Positions 26,246 through 34,605 of a DNA stretch of 64,000 nucleotides are shown here, piece after piece. Within the stretch, counting starts at the first letter, position 1. Each line of letters begins with the position of its first letter. The notes below the pieces were generated by a model. That model saw nothing but the letters and a program-made list of their open reading frames with translations. It searched no databases and was not told the DNA's origin. Source of the stretch: SW132 sp038150125 (GTDB lineage Bacteria > Bacteroidota > Rhodothermia > Balneolales > Balneolaceae). The stretch spans positions 62,001 to 126,000 of the forward strand of contig NZ_JBBVMF010000010.1 in NCBI RefSeq assembly GCF_038150125.1. Reading direction: 5' to 3'. The translations under genes and the position numbers were made by a program.

Positions 26246-27868
26246 ATGAACAGATCGGTCATCCCATATCAAAAACACGCGGCTGTTTTACTATTCTGCC
26301 TGTCACTAATTATGGCATGCGGTCCCTCGGATATGGAGGAGGAAGAAGCGTTTGATGCATCACGTATCAATCAACACATGGATGAAGAAGTGTCGTTTGA
26401 CGAGAGATATCGTCCTCAGTTTCACTACACGCCAAAAATCAACTGGATGAACGATCCGAATGGCCTTGTGTATCATGACGGCACATTTCATCTGTTTCAT
26501 CAGTATAATCCATTTGGCAAACAGTGGGGGTATATGAGCTGGAACCATGCTACGAGCCCTGATTTGGTACACTGGCAGCATCAGCCTGTTGCTATCCCAT
26601 ATGGAGAAGAAGAGGAAGAGGCTATTTATTCGGGCAGTGCGGTGGTCGATCATAACAATACATCAGGATTTGGCGATTGGACCACAGCGCCAATCGTGGC
26701 AATCTATTCAAGTGCATATGGCGGAGAAAGACCACATCAGTCGCAATCGCTGGCGTACAGCACTGATGGCGGCGAGACGTTTCAGAAATATGAGGGGAAC
26801 CCGGTCCTGGAGTTTGAGGATCCGGATTTTCGCGATCCCAATGTGAAGTGGCACGACGATATTCAGAAATGGATTATGGTTGTGGCTCTTCCGCTTCAAT
26901 ATAAAGTGCAGTTTTATTCGTCAGACAATCTGATTGACTGGGAGTACCTGAGTGATTTCGGTCCGGCCGGGGCCGTGAGCGGAATCTGGGAATGCCCCGA
27001 CCTGTTTCCACTGGCCGTTAACGGGGATCCGGATAACATGAAGTGGGTGCTGCACGTGGATATGAATCCCGGCGCGATTGCCGGCGGATCGGGCTCACAA
27101 TTTTTTGTGGGCGATTGGGATGGCCAAACGTTTACAGCTGATGACTCCATTTCTGAAGGTGAGATTTTGTGGGCTGATTACGGCACGGACTTTTATGCGG
27201 CCATCTCCTGGAATAACGTACCTGAAGAAGATGGCCGTCGTTTGTGGCTCGGGTGGATGAATAATTGGGAATATGCGAACGAGATTCCCACAGATCCCTG
27301 GAGAAGCGCCATGTCGATTCCACGGTCGGTGCAGCTTGAAACGATTGAAGATAATATTGCAGTAATCCAGCGGCCCGTTGAGGAGCTTCAGCAGCTGAGG
27401 GGTGAGGCCGTTCAGCTTAATGGCCGGAATCTAACAGAAGGAAATCATCTTCTTACTGATGATGGGATTTCCGGAAAAGCCTATGAGGTGATTGTGGAGT
27501 TGGAGCCCGTTGTTTCTGAATCGGTGGGACTGAATGTTCGTGAATCGGAAAACCAGGAAACGGTGATCGGCTATGATGCCGTGACAGGAACCGTGTTCGT
27601 AGACCGGACGCAATCGGGCGAAGATAGTTTTGGCGAAGATTTTGCGCGACGAATGGATGCCCCGGCAAGGCTAATCGATGGTAAAATTAAGCTTCACATA
27701 TTCGTAGACTGGTCGTCTGTTGAGGTGTTTATCAATGGCGGAGAGCAGGTCATTACCAGCCGGATTTTTCCCGACCCCGGAAGTACAGGTGTCTCCCTTT
27801 TTGCTGATGGAGGAGATGCCTCACTTGCGGGTCTGACCTTTTGGCCGCTAGAGTCTATTTGGGATTAA
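26246..27868 (+). CDS. GH32 glycoside hydrolase (levanase/fructanase type) lipoprotein
   Basis: Hydrolyses beta-fructosidic bonds (levan, inulin or sucrose) at the cell surface or in the periplasm. The 540-residue product has a lipobox LIMAC (Cys25). All three GH32 catalytic motifs are present: WMNDPNG (nucleophile Asp70), FRDP (Arg196-Asp197-Pro198, transition-state stabiliser) and WECPD (acid/base Glu249). A C-terminal beta-sandwich (from about 395) ends with the usual VDWSSVEVFINGGEQVITSR. The next gene is a sugar:proton symporter on the same strand, which suggests a fructan-to-fructose import unit. The repeat unit after the stop (27880-27938) separates them, so co-transcription is uncertain. 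Confidence 0.94.
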   Translation: MNRSVIPYQKHAAVLLFCLSLIMACGPSDMEEEEAFDASRINQHMDEEVSFDERYRPQFHYTPKINWMNDPNGLVYHDGTFHLFHQYNPFGKQWGYMSWNHATSPDLVHWQHQPVAIPYGEEEEEAIYSGSAVVDHNNTSGFGDWTTAPIVAIYSSAYGGERPHQSQSLAYSTDGGETFQKYEGNPVLEFEDPDFRDPNVKWHDDIQKWIMVVALPLQYKVQFYSSDNLIDWEYLSDFGPAGAVSGIWECPDLFPLAVNGDPDNMKWVLHVDMNPGAIAGGSGSQFFVGDWDGQTFTADDSISEGEILWADYGTDFYAAISWNNVPEEDGRRLWLGWMNNWEYANEIPTDPWRSAMSIPRSVQLETIEDNIAVIQRPVEELQQLRGEAVQLNGRNLTEGNHLLTDDGISGKAYEVIVELEPVVSESVGLNVRESENQETVIGYDAVTGTVFVDRTQSGEDSFGEDFARRMDAPARLIDGKIKLHIFVDWSSVEVFINGGEQVITSRIFPDPGSTGVSLFADGGDASLAGLTFWPLESIWD

Positions 27869-27945
27869 TTCGGAGTCGTTATTCTCCCCTAATCCCAAAG
27901 GGATCCCGATGGGGTAAGGGGAGACACAGAGGGGTGTGAACCGCG

Positions 27946-28022
27946 AGTCATCGGATAAGTCATTCATGAATAATATATTGACCCCAGTCGATCCGATTTT
28001 CCGCAAAACTCATCCGATGACT
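27946..28022. promoter_or_regulatory. Pair of inverted TCATCSGATGA sites upstream of the sugar symporter
   Basis: AGTCATCGGATAAGT (27946-27960) and ACTCATCCGATGACT (28008-28022) are reverse complements except for one base. Each half is itself close to the palindrome TCATC(C/G)GATGA, as expected for dimeric repressor sites. They lie between the GH32 stop and the symporter start. A third copy lies at 31244, upstream of the acyltransferase gene. The regulator is not in the window. Confidence 0.5.
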
Positions 28023-28186
28023 GTTGACAAGGATTTCTTGCTGATGTATTTGATCATCAGTTTTCTCTCATTCTTTAATAGTGAGAGATACATACATACA
28101 TTAATTTTTTTAGAAATCTAACTCCGATCCTTAAACACAGCTATCTAACCGAACTCACATAAATCTTCACGAGTAACCCATTTTAA

Positions 28187-29560
28187 ATGTTTAAAACCAA
28201 GTCGATTTTACTTTCAAGTATCGTTGCTGCCGTAGCCGGTTTTCTCTTCGGCTTTGATACCATCGTTATCTCCGGGGCTGATCAACCGATCCAGAAGCTC
28301 TGGCAGATGTCGGATCTGTTTCACGGGACATTTATTATGTCGATGGCGCTGTGGGGCACGGTCATCGGGGCGCTGTTTGGCGGAATACCGAGCGATAAAT
28401 TTGGCCGCAAGAAAGTGCTGGTTTGGATTGGTGTCCTTTACCTGCTATCTGCGCTGGGTTCTGCCTTTGCTACCAGCCCTTACCTGTTTTCAATTGCGCG
28501 TTTTATTGGCGGGCTGGGCGTTGGGGCTTCTTCAGTAGCGGTACCTGTTTACATTTCTGAAATTACGCCGGCCCACAACCGCGGGAAGCTTGTGGCACTC
28601 TACCAGTTTAATATTGTATTTGGAATTTTGATCGCCTATCTCTCAAACTACTGGATCGGGCAGGCTTTCGAAGTAGATGCCTGGCGATGGATGCTCGGGG
28701 TAGAGGCTGTTCCGGCCGGTATTTACTTGTTGCTGGTTACCGGTGTACCGGAAAGTCCCCGATGGCTGCTGCTCAAAGAGAACCAAGTCGAAAAAGCTCG
28801 GGCACTGCTTTCTCAGCTCAACCCGAAGGAGAACATCGAAAAAATGATTACCGAGATTAAGAACTCAGTGTCTAAAGATGCCGGTGCCGACACGTTCTTC
28901 TCCAAGCGATTCCGGTTTCCCATTATGCTGGCCTTTCTCCTGGCGTTTTTTAACCAATGGTCGGGGATCAATTTTGTACTCTATTATGCCCCGCGAATAT
29001 TTTCACAGGCAGGGATTGCTGCAGGTGATGTGCTTGGCGCCTCTATATCACTGGGTGTGGTGAACCTTCTTTTTACACTGTTGGGGATGTACCTGATTGA
29101 CAGAGCCGGCCGAAAATCCCTGATGTACATCGGGTCATTTGGATATATCGCATCTCTTTCCGGCGTTGCCTGGGCATTTTACTCTGGGGCAGAGGGAGTG
29201 TTTGTTGTGATTTTTGTCTGTGCGTTCATAGCGTCTCACGCCATCGGGCAGGGAGCGGTGATCTGGGTATTTATTTCTGAGATCTTTCCCAATGCGATTC
29301 GCGATTACGGGATGTCGCTGGGATCCGGAACCCACTGGGTGTTTGCAGCTATCATTACGCTCATTACGCCCACCGTACTCAGCGCATTTACGGGTGCACA
29401 AATATTCTCCTTCTTTGCGTTTATGATGGTACTACAGCTGCTTTTCGTATGGAAAGTGATGCCCGAAACGAAGAACATCACCCTGGAAGAGATGGAGGTG
29501 AAGCTCGGCATCAGCCGTGAAGCGCTTGAGGAACTTGTGGATGAGGAGAGACTTGAGTGA
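28187..29560 (+). CDS. Sugar-porter family MFS transporter
   Basis: Proton-coupled sugar symporter of the sugar-porter (SP) family; 457 residues, twelve membrane helices. Hallmarks: GFLFGFDTIVISGA in helix 1, DKFGRKKVL between helices 2 and 3, the RFIGGLGVGASSVAVPVYISE block in helices 4-5, PESPRWLL before the central loop, QWSGINFVLYYAPRIF in helix 7, DRAGRKSLM in the second half, and PETKN near the C-terminus. These match XylE/GlcP-type proteins. A fructose or glucose substrate is inferred from the adjacent GH32 enzyme. Two inverted operator-like palindromes lie 165-240 bp upstream. Confidence 0.94.
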   Translation: MFKTKSILLSSIVAAVAGFLFGFDTIVISGADQPIQKLWQMSDLFHGTFIMSMALWGTVIGALFGGIPSDKFGRKKVLVWIGVLYLLSALGSAFATSPYLFSIARFIGGLGVGASSVAVPVYISEITPAHNRGKLVALYQFNIVFGILIAYLSNYWIGQAFEVDAWRWMLGVEAVPAGIYLLLVTGVPESPRWLLLKENQVEKARALLSQLNPKENIEKMITEIKNSVSKDAGADTFFSKRFRFPIMLAFLLAFFNQWSGINFVLYYAPRIFSQAGIAAGDVLGASISLGVVNLLFTLLGMYLIDRAGRKSLMYIGSFGYIASLSGVAWAFYSGAEGVFVVIFVCAFIASHAIGQGAVIWVFISEIFPNAIRDYGMSLGSGTHWVFAAIITLITPTVLSAFTGAQIFSFFAFMMVLQLLFVWKVMPETKNITLEEMEVKLGISREALEELVDEERLE

Positions 29561-29931
29561 TTAGGGGATAAGTATCGAATTACTAATATTGAACGCCGAA
29601 TGTCGAACGATTGTCAGATGAATATCGAATAACGAATATTCGTATCGATTAAATCATCTTTATCGATTTAAAAACAGTGACCTAAAAGCATCAGGGGCGC
29701 GATCCATTTATAGAACCGGGAGCCACCCCGGGGATCAAGAGTTCATTAAAAAAACTCAGAGGCGATGAATAGAATCAACGGATTGATTTTCACCGAAAGG
29801 GCGAGGGTAAAATTTTTCGTTGTGTGAATCGCAATGCATCGTGGTGGGCCTGTTGAAGTGAACCGAAGTCTTAAATGAATGGGTTATACCACGCCACGGT
29901 AGGGGTTGGCGTGTAGGACGCTATAAACAGT
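29561..29931. repeat. Gap with degenerate GAATATCGAATAACGAATATTC-like repeat text
   Basis: 29570-29650 consists of tandemly decayed words such as AATATTGAACGCCGAATGTCGAACG and ends in an imperfect inverted repeat GAATA...TATTC. The same kind of text recurs at 31655-31740 (CGAATAATGAATGATGAACGC...TCGATATTC). No gene is seen in this gap. The written 25-base example is split here: AATATTGAACGCC, then GAATGTCGAACG. Confidence 0.45.
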
Positions 29932-31104
29932 TTACACCTTTATAAAAATCTTCCGCTTATACATATAGCTTAAAACGACATACCATAATACGATCCAGGT
30001 AATGGCGTAGAGCAATGATGCGTTGACTTCCGAAGCCAGCGGCATAAACACATTATTGAAAATCAGACGCTGCAGAGATATCGAACCTTCGTCAGTAGGT
30101 ATCTGAATCATCACCAGCGTACGGGCGAGCAGCCCGCTTACAAAGAATACGATCAGCGCGTTCACGCCGTAGACCACAAATGGCCGGGTAAATCGTTTGT
30201 AACCCTTAACGTCAATAAGCCAGTAGCAGGCTCCAAAACACTGCATAGCAAGGCCGGCTGTGAAAATAGCGTAGGAACTGGTCCAGATCGATTTGTTGAT
30301 GGGAAACCACCAGTTCCAAATATACCCGATAACCGCAAGAAAGAATCCCCAGAGCATCAGCCTGGCAGCTTTTTCAATTATGGTACGATCCGTCATCAGG
30401 ATCATTCCGGCAAATAGTCCCAACAGCGTCGTTGCAATTGCCGGGATCGTGCTCAAAATTCCTTCAGGATCATAGGGGCCTTCCCGGTAAATATGAGGTT
30501 CCGGAATCAGAAGCTGATCAACCCAGGCAGATAAATTTGTATGAGGCTGATCGATCATCCCGGCGCCATATCCCGGAACGGGTATAAGCATCATGACCGC
30601 CCAATAGACAAGCAACAAGCCCGCTGTGATAAACGCCATTGTTTTTGGCTTTACGTAGAGAAATAACAGGGAGGCGATCAGGTAGCAAATGGCAATTCGC
30701 TGGAGCACGCCCATAAGCCTGATGCCTGATAGATTCGAGTGAATATCGAATGAAGGATCGAAGGTGAAGTAAGGAAACCCCATCATCAGGAGTCCTAATC
30801 CAAAAATAATGGCTGAGCGTTTAACTGTTTTCCGGAGCAGGTCACCTCTGCCGGCCCCTTTTTCAAGAGATTTTGTAAAAGCCAGCACTACCGATACTCC
30901 CACGATAAACAAGAAAAACGGAAAGATAAGGTCCGTAATTGTCCAGCCGTGCCATTGCGCGTGGCGAAGTGGCGGATACATGGCAGCCCAGGTACCCGGA
31001 TTGTTTACCAGAATCATAGCCGCGATTGTGGCACCCCGAAACACATCAAGCGAGACCAGGCGTTTACCTCTGGTTATATTCCGAAGAGATTCATTGAATG
31101 GCAT
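29932..31104 (-). CDS. HGSNAT-like membrane acyltransferase (DUF5009/NagX type)
   Basis: The 390-residue product has about ten to eleven membrane helices and the conserved opening RLVSLDVFRGATIAAMILVN followed by WxxxYPxxxHAxWxG-like YPPLRHAQWHGWTITDLIFPF, which marks the heparan-alpha-glucosaminide N-acetyltransferase/NagX family; a conserved His sits in that segment. Human HGSNAT acetylates glucosamine across a membrane; bacterial members occur in sugar-use loci but their substrate is mostly unproven. It is divergent from the Gfo/Idh/MocA gene, with a TCATCCGATGA site 140 bp above its start, shared with the symporter. Confidence 0.86.
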   Translation of the reverse strand: MPFNESLRNITRGKRLVSLDVFRGATIAAMILVNNPGTWAAMYPPLRHAQWHGWTITDLIFPFFLFIVGVSVVLAFTKSLEKGAGRGDLLRKTVKRSAIIFGLGLLMMGFPYFTFDPSFDIHSNLSGIRLMGVLQRIAICYLIASLLFLYVKPKTMAFITAGLLLVYWAVMMLIPVPGYGAGMIDQPHTNLSAWVDQLLIPEPHIYREGPYDPEGILSTIPAIATTLLGLFAGMILMTDRTIIEKAARLMLWGFFLAVIGYIWNWWFPINKSIWTSSYAIFTAGLAMQCFGACYWLIDVKGYKRFTRPFVVYGVNALIVFFVSGLLARTLVMIQIPTDEGSISLQRLIFNNVFMPLASEVNASLLYAITWIVLWYVVLSYMYKRKIFIKV

Positions 31105-31243
31105 AAGTCAGGTTGTTGATGATCAAAAGAATCGGAGTATGATGTTTTTAAACAGTATTGGCATATATCTTAATCAGAACATAGTGATTTGGAGCAATGA
31201 CCACTATTAAAACATAACTGGAAGCGGTCTCTATTATAAGTGT

Positions 31244-31276
31244 AGTCATCCGATGAATTCCCGTCATTGGACGAGT
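31244..31276. promoter_or_regulatory. TCATCCGATGA site and degenerate second site
   Basis: AGTCATCCGATGAAT (31244-31258), followed 18 bp on by the weaker CGTCATTGGACGAGT (31262-31276). The first matches the paired sites at 27946 and 28008. Position 140 bp upstream of the acyltransferase start fits an operator common to the sugar genes. Confidence 0.42.
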
Positions 31277-31407
31277 TTTTGGGCCAATAGTTTGAGATCT
31301 GTCATGTCTATCAGAAATCAAAAACCGATCAGGATCAAAATAGACCGGGAGAAAGAACCGTTTTCATGAGTAGAATTGCCATGCCATGTTTTTTGAAACT
31401 CGGCCCT

Positions 31408-31621
31408 GACGCTGACAGAAATCCGGAAAAGCACCGGAAATGCTCAGGTCTGAATTATCAATCTGAAAGCGATAGTCTACTGCTATTCGGGGGTTAAATG
31501 TTAGTCAGGGAGATTATGGATTCGGTTTTTTAAAGACTTATAATCCTTCTCGGGTCGGCGACCCGAGCTACATGGCGACGCTGACAGAGGTCTACAAAAA
31601 GCACCGGAAATGCTGTCAGGT
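31408..31621 (+). repeat. Two covarying hairpin repeats flanking a GGTCGGCGACC hairpin
   Basis: 31408-31451: GACGCTGACAG, inner TCCGG/CCGGA, right arm shortened to CTCAGGTCT. 31577-31621: GACGCTGACAG, inner segment decayed, CTGTCAGGTC. Between them lies the perfect hairpin CTCGGGTC-GGC-GACCCGAG (31549-31567). Both lie in the non-coding 31105-31878 gap, which also holds an AGATATGCCATGTCT micro-hairpin (31756-31770) and no gene. Confidence 0.65.
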
Positions 31622-31878
31622 CACGCAAAAAGACCTGTAAGACATCCGCTTTCTAAATATCGAATAATGAATGATGAACGCTGAATGCTGAACGTGTATC
31701 CCCTTCGATATTCAACATTTAATATTCGGTGTTCGATATTCTGTTTGGGTTGAATAGATATGCCATGTCTTTTGGGCCCTCTACTATCCTCTTCCGCCGA
31801 TTCTAATTCTTATTTGACTTTAAAAACAATTTCTATTAATTGAATGTAAACCTTTCAATAATTTAGAACTTAAACAAC

Positions 31879-33171
31879 ATGAGTGATCATATTTCAAGAA
31901 AACGTTTCATAAGCTCATCTCTAATGACCGCTGCAGGAATTAGCATGATTCCCGGTCATGTTTTTGGAAGAGCAGCAAACAGTACGTCAGCCAATGACAA
32001 ACTGTCTATTGGGTTTATTGGAACGGGTCGGATAAGCTACGGCCTGTCCAATAATTTTTTAAATCTGGATGACGCCGATGTGGTAGCCGGTTGCGACGTG
32101 TATGAATCCAAAAGGGAACGCTTTGCCGCTCATGTTGAAGATACCTACGAACAAATACACGGCCGAAGAAAAAGTGGATTTCAGATTTATCACGATTATC
32201 GGGAATTATTGGAAAGGGATGATATTGACGCTGTAGTGGTTGCAACTCCTGATCACTGGCATGCAAAAGCAACGATTGATGCTGCCAATGCCGGAAAGCA
32301 TGTGTATTGCGAAAAGCCGCTGACTCATACGGTGTACGAGGGCCGAAAGGTGGTGGAAGCTGTGGATGATAACGGAATCGTGCTTCAAACAGGTACGATG
32401 CAGAGATCCTGGGATCACTTCCGGCATGCCTGTGAATTGATTAGAAACGGGTATCTGGGGGAGATTCAAAAAGTAATCGTAAGTGTAGGTGATCCGGCCG
32501 TGCCGTGTGACCTTGCAGGGGAACCCATTCCTGAAGATTTAGACTGGGATCGATGGTTGGGAGGAGCAAAGGTGCGGCCTTTTAACGAAATTCTGGCTCC
32601 ACCGGCTGATGATTCCAGCTGGCCAATGTGGCGGCGATATTCCGAGTTCGGAGGTGGAATTTTGAGTGACTGGGGAGCTCATATGTTTGATATTGTACAG
32701 TGGGCATTGGGAATGGACAATACAGGGCCTGTTGAGCTTGTACCCCCCAAAACACCGGTTTCGAAACGTGGGTTAATGATGCGCTATGCCAATGGTATTG
32801 AGGTTTACCATTACGAGTTTGGGAGAGGCCACGGCATTGAATTCTACGGTACGGAAGGGACCATGCAGCTTGCAAGAGGATTTATGGAAACAAATCCTGA
32901 ATCTATTGCATCAGAAGAGATTCCGTCATCCGGCCAAAAACTCTATCACAGCGAAAACCACTACAAGAACTGGGTTGATTCAATAAAGAACGGGACATCT
33001 CCTATTTGTGACGCCAGAACCGGACACCGCTCTGCCTCGGTTTGTAATATTGCAAATATTGCTTATTGGGTTGGCAAAGATCTCAAGTGGGATCCTGATA
33101 ACGAACGGTTTGATGATAACGAAGCCAATGGATATCTCACAAAAGAATACCGGGAGGGATACGAGGTTTAA
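31879..33171 (+). CDS. Gfo/Idh/MocA-family oxidoreductase, exported
   Basis: NAD(P)-dependent sugar or inositol dehydrogenase-like protein of 430 residues. The N-terminus SRKRFISSSLMTAAGISMIPG looks like a twin-arginine-type signal (RKRF plus hydrophobic stretch), common in Bacteroidota members of this family. The Rossmann motif is IGFIGTGRISYG, the cofactor/active-site motifs are ATPDHWHAKATIDAANAGKH and YCEKPL, and the C-terminal domain has GGGILSDWGAHMFDIVQW. The substrate is unknown; the neighbouring sugar genes suggest an oxidised sugar. A second, related gene lies at 56415-57821. Confidence 0.9.
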   Translation: MSDHISRKRFISSSLMTAAGISMIPGHVFGRAANSTSANDKLSIGFIGTGRISYGLSNNFLNLDDADVVAGCDVYESKRERFAAHVEDTYEQIHGRRKSGFQIYHDYRELLERDDIDAVVVATPDHWHAKATIDAANAGKHVYCEKPLTHTVYEGRKVVEAVDDNGIVLQTGTMQRSWDHFRHACELIRNGYLGEIQKVIVSVGDPAVPCDLAGEPIPEDLDWDRWLGGAKVRPFNEILAPPADDSSWPMWRRYSEFGGGILSDWGAHMFDIVQWALGMDNTGPVELVPPKTPVSKRGLMMRYANGIEVYHYEFGRGHGIEFYGTEGTMQLARGFMETNPESIASEEIPSSGQKLYHSENHYKNWVDSIKNGTSPICDARTGHRSASVCNIANIAYWVGKDLKWDPDNERFDDNEANGYLTKEYREGYEV

Positions 33172-33440
33172 GGTGTCGGGTAAAACGCAGACCACAAAAA
33201 GATTTCGCAGCGTTGGATAGAGTGTTTTATTGATTAAGGCTAAAATGAAGGTTAATTCGTTATTAAACAATCAGATAGGTTCATTCATATTTTTTTGTGT
33301 GAGAAATGCAGGTTAAGGCTTTAAATACGTATTCATGTTAGACAGCAGATTGATCAGATGCAGCCTATTTTTCCTTTTCCAGGTAAACAATATTCCGAAC
33401 ATGATATGTGATCAACTTAATACGTCGTTGAATATAACCA

Positions 33441-33929
33441 CTAAAGATCTTCAGCTCGACTATTAACTTCGATAGAATATCCATCTGGATCCATAATATA
33501 GACTTGCTTAATTCCATCGCTGCGTGTAGTAACCTTACCCTCTTCGCCCGGCCAATCTGTAAAAGTAATATTGCGTCTTCGAAGATTATCTACAAAATTA
33601 TCAAAGTTTAAAACTGTAATGGCCAAATGAATGGATTTATTGACTTTAACTCCTTCCATTTCATCAGCCAGCAGGTGAAGCTCATGACTCCCGCCTAATG
33701 AAAACCAGCGACGAGTAGGTTTGCCAGTTTGATTTTCAATTTCTTTCAATCCCACTACTTCTTTATAAAAAGTTGCAGATGAATCCAGGTCACTTACCAC
33801 AATAGCCTGATGATCAAAGACTGGATTGAAGTCCTGGGCCTTACTTTCTGATACTGATAAGCTAAATATGATGAAAAAGGTTAAAAGAAGTGAGTAAAAG
33901 GGAATTCGATTGAATGAATATATTTTCAT
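33441..33929 (-). CDS. Secreted VOC-family (glyoxalase-like) protein
   Basis: The 162-residue product has a signal peptide (FYSLLLTFFIIFSLSVSESKAQ) and one glyoxalase/VOC domain: FDHQAIVVSDLDSSATFYKEV opening the first beta-alpha module, GGSHELHLLAD, HLAITV, then QVYIMDPDGYSIEVN with the metal-site Glu in the last strand. Metal ligands appear to be His near residue 40, Glu/His in HELHL, His in SIHLAI and the final Glu. The reaction is unknown for exported members. Confidence 0.85.
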   Translation of the reverse strand: MKIYSFNRIPFYSLLLTFFIIFSLSVSESKAQDFNPVFDHQAIVVSDLDSSATFYKEVVGLKEIENQTGKPTRRWFSLGGSHELHLLADEMEGVKVNKSIHLAITVLNFDNFVDNLRRRNITFTDWPGEEGKVTTRSDGIKQVYIMDPDGYSIEVNSRAEDL

Positions 33930-34588
33930 TTGATTTAGTTATTTGAATATTAAGCAAAACTATATGACCATTATCCGCTTTGAATCCATAGAAAAATGTT
34001 TTGTATGCATTATTTATGGTAGTGAAATACTTAAAGAAGAAATATTTTAGTAGAGCAAATTTGCATTATAATTCCTTAAAATGCCAAATTTTGATACATT
34101 TCATTTACATTTCTCTTTCCAATATCCATTTTTGGCCCATTGTTACCATTGTGTTTATAGTTGGTCAACAGAGTCAGGATATTATTCGGAAATATTTGTC
34201 TTGCACCCTGCACCCTAGATCAACCAGGAACCTGTCCCGAAGGTATTCAGACCGGAAAAATCTCGAGTGCCGGGACCAGAAAAACACTGGCAGCGGCCCC
34301 GCGGGAAATCTGGCAAGTCTTAAACATCATGCGCTTTGCACCATGCGCCTTGCCTTTCGCTCCAGACTCTGGCAGGATCCCACGAACTGCATGTGGGGAC
34401 TCTACCAGGTCTTTGAACCTGCGCCTTGCACTCTTAGCGCCCTGCACCATGAATCGGACGCTTCAAGGAGCTCTCTCCGTTCGCACGCTTGGAGGTCCTG
34501 GTTTGAACCATGCATCTACACCCTGCGCCCTGAACCCTGAACCCTGAACCCAGACGCTGTCAGGAATCCACGCGAGCAGCTCGCGTGG
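33930..34588. repeat. Repeat-filled gap with CCCTGAA tandem and hairpins
   Basis: From about 34200 the sequence is built from words like GCACCCTGCACCC and CACCATGCGCC and ends in three CCCTGAA units (about 34528-34550). It includes a CTGGCAG...CTACCAG hairpin unit (34365-34411) with inner stem CCCAC/GTGGG. The segment around 34470-34552 is a reverse-orientation relative of 6208-6302 (shared GGAGCTCTCTNCGTTCGC and CCCTGAACCCTG). Long open frames crossing it are by-products of low complexity. Confidence 0.6.
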
Positions 34589-34605
34589 CTACGCTGACAG
34601 GTCTT
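34553..34605 (+). repeat. Covarying hairpin repeat, T-A version, overlapping a gene end
   Basis: GACGCTGTCAG, inner perfect hairpin CCACGCGAGC-A-GCTCGCGTGG (34568-34588), then CTGACAGGTCT. The arms are swapped relative to the A-T copies. On the minus strand its CTGTCAGCGTAG portion supplies the last codons and the TAG stop (34589-34591) of the dehydrogenase gene. Confidence 0.75.

Noticed and set aside
34001..34540. 179-codon plus-strand open frame
   Set aside because: It crosses low-complexity CCCTG repeats and hairpin units, shows no domain, and is better explained as a by-product of the repeats.
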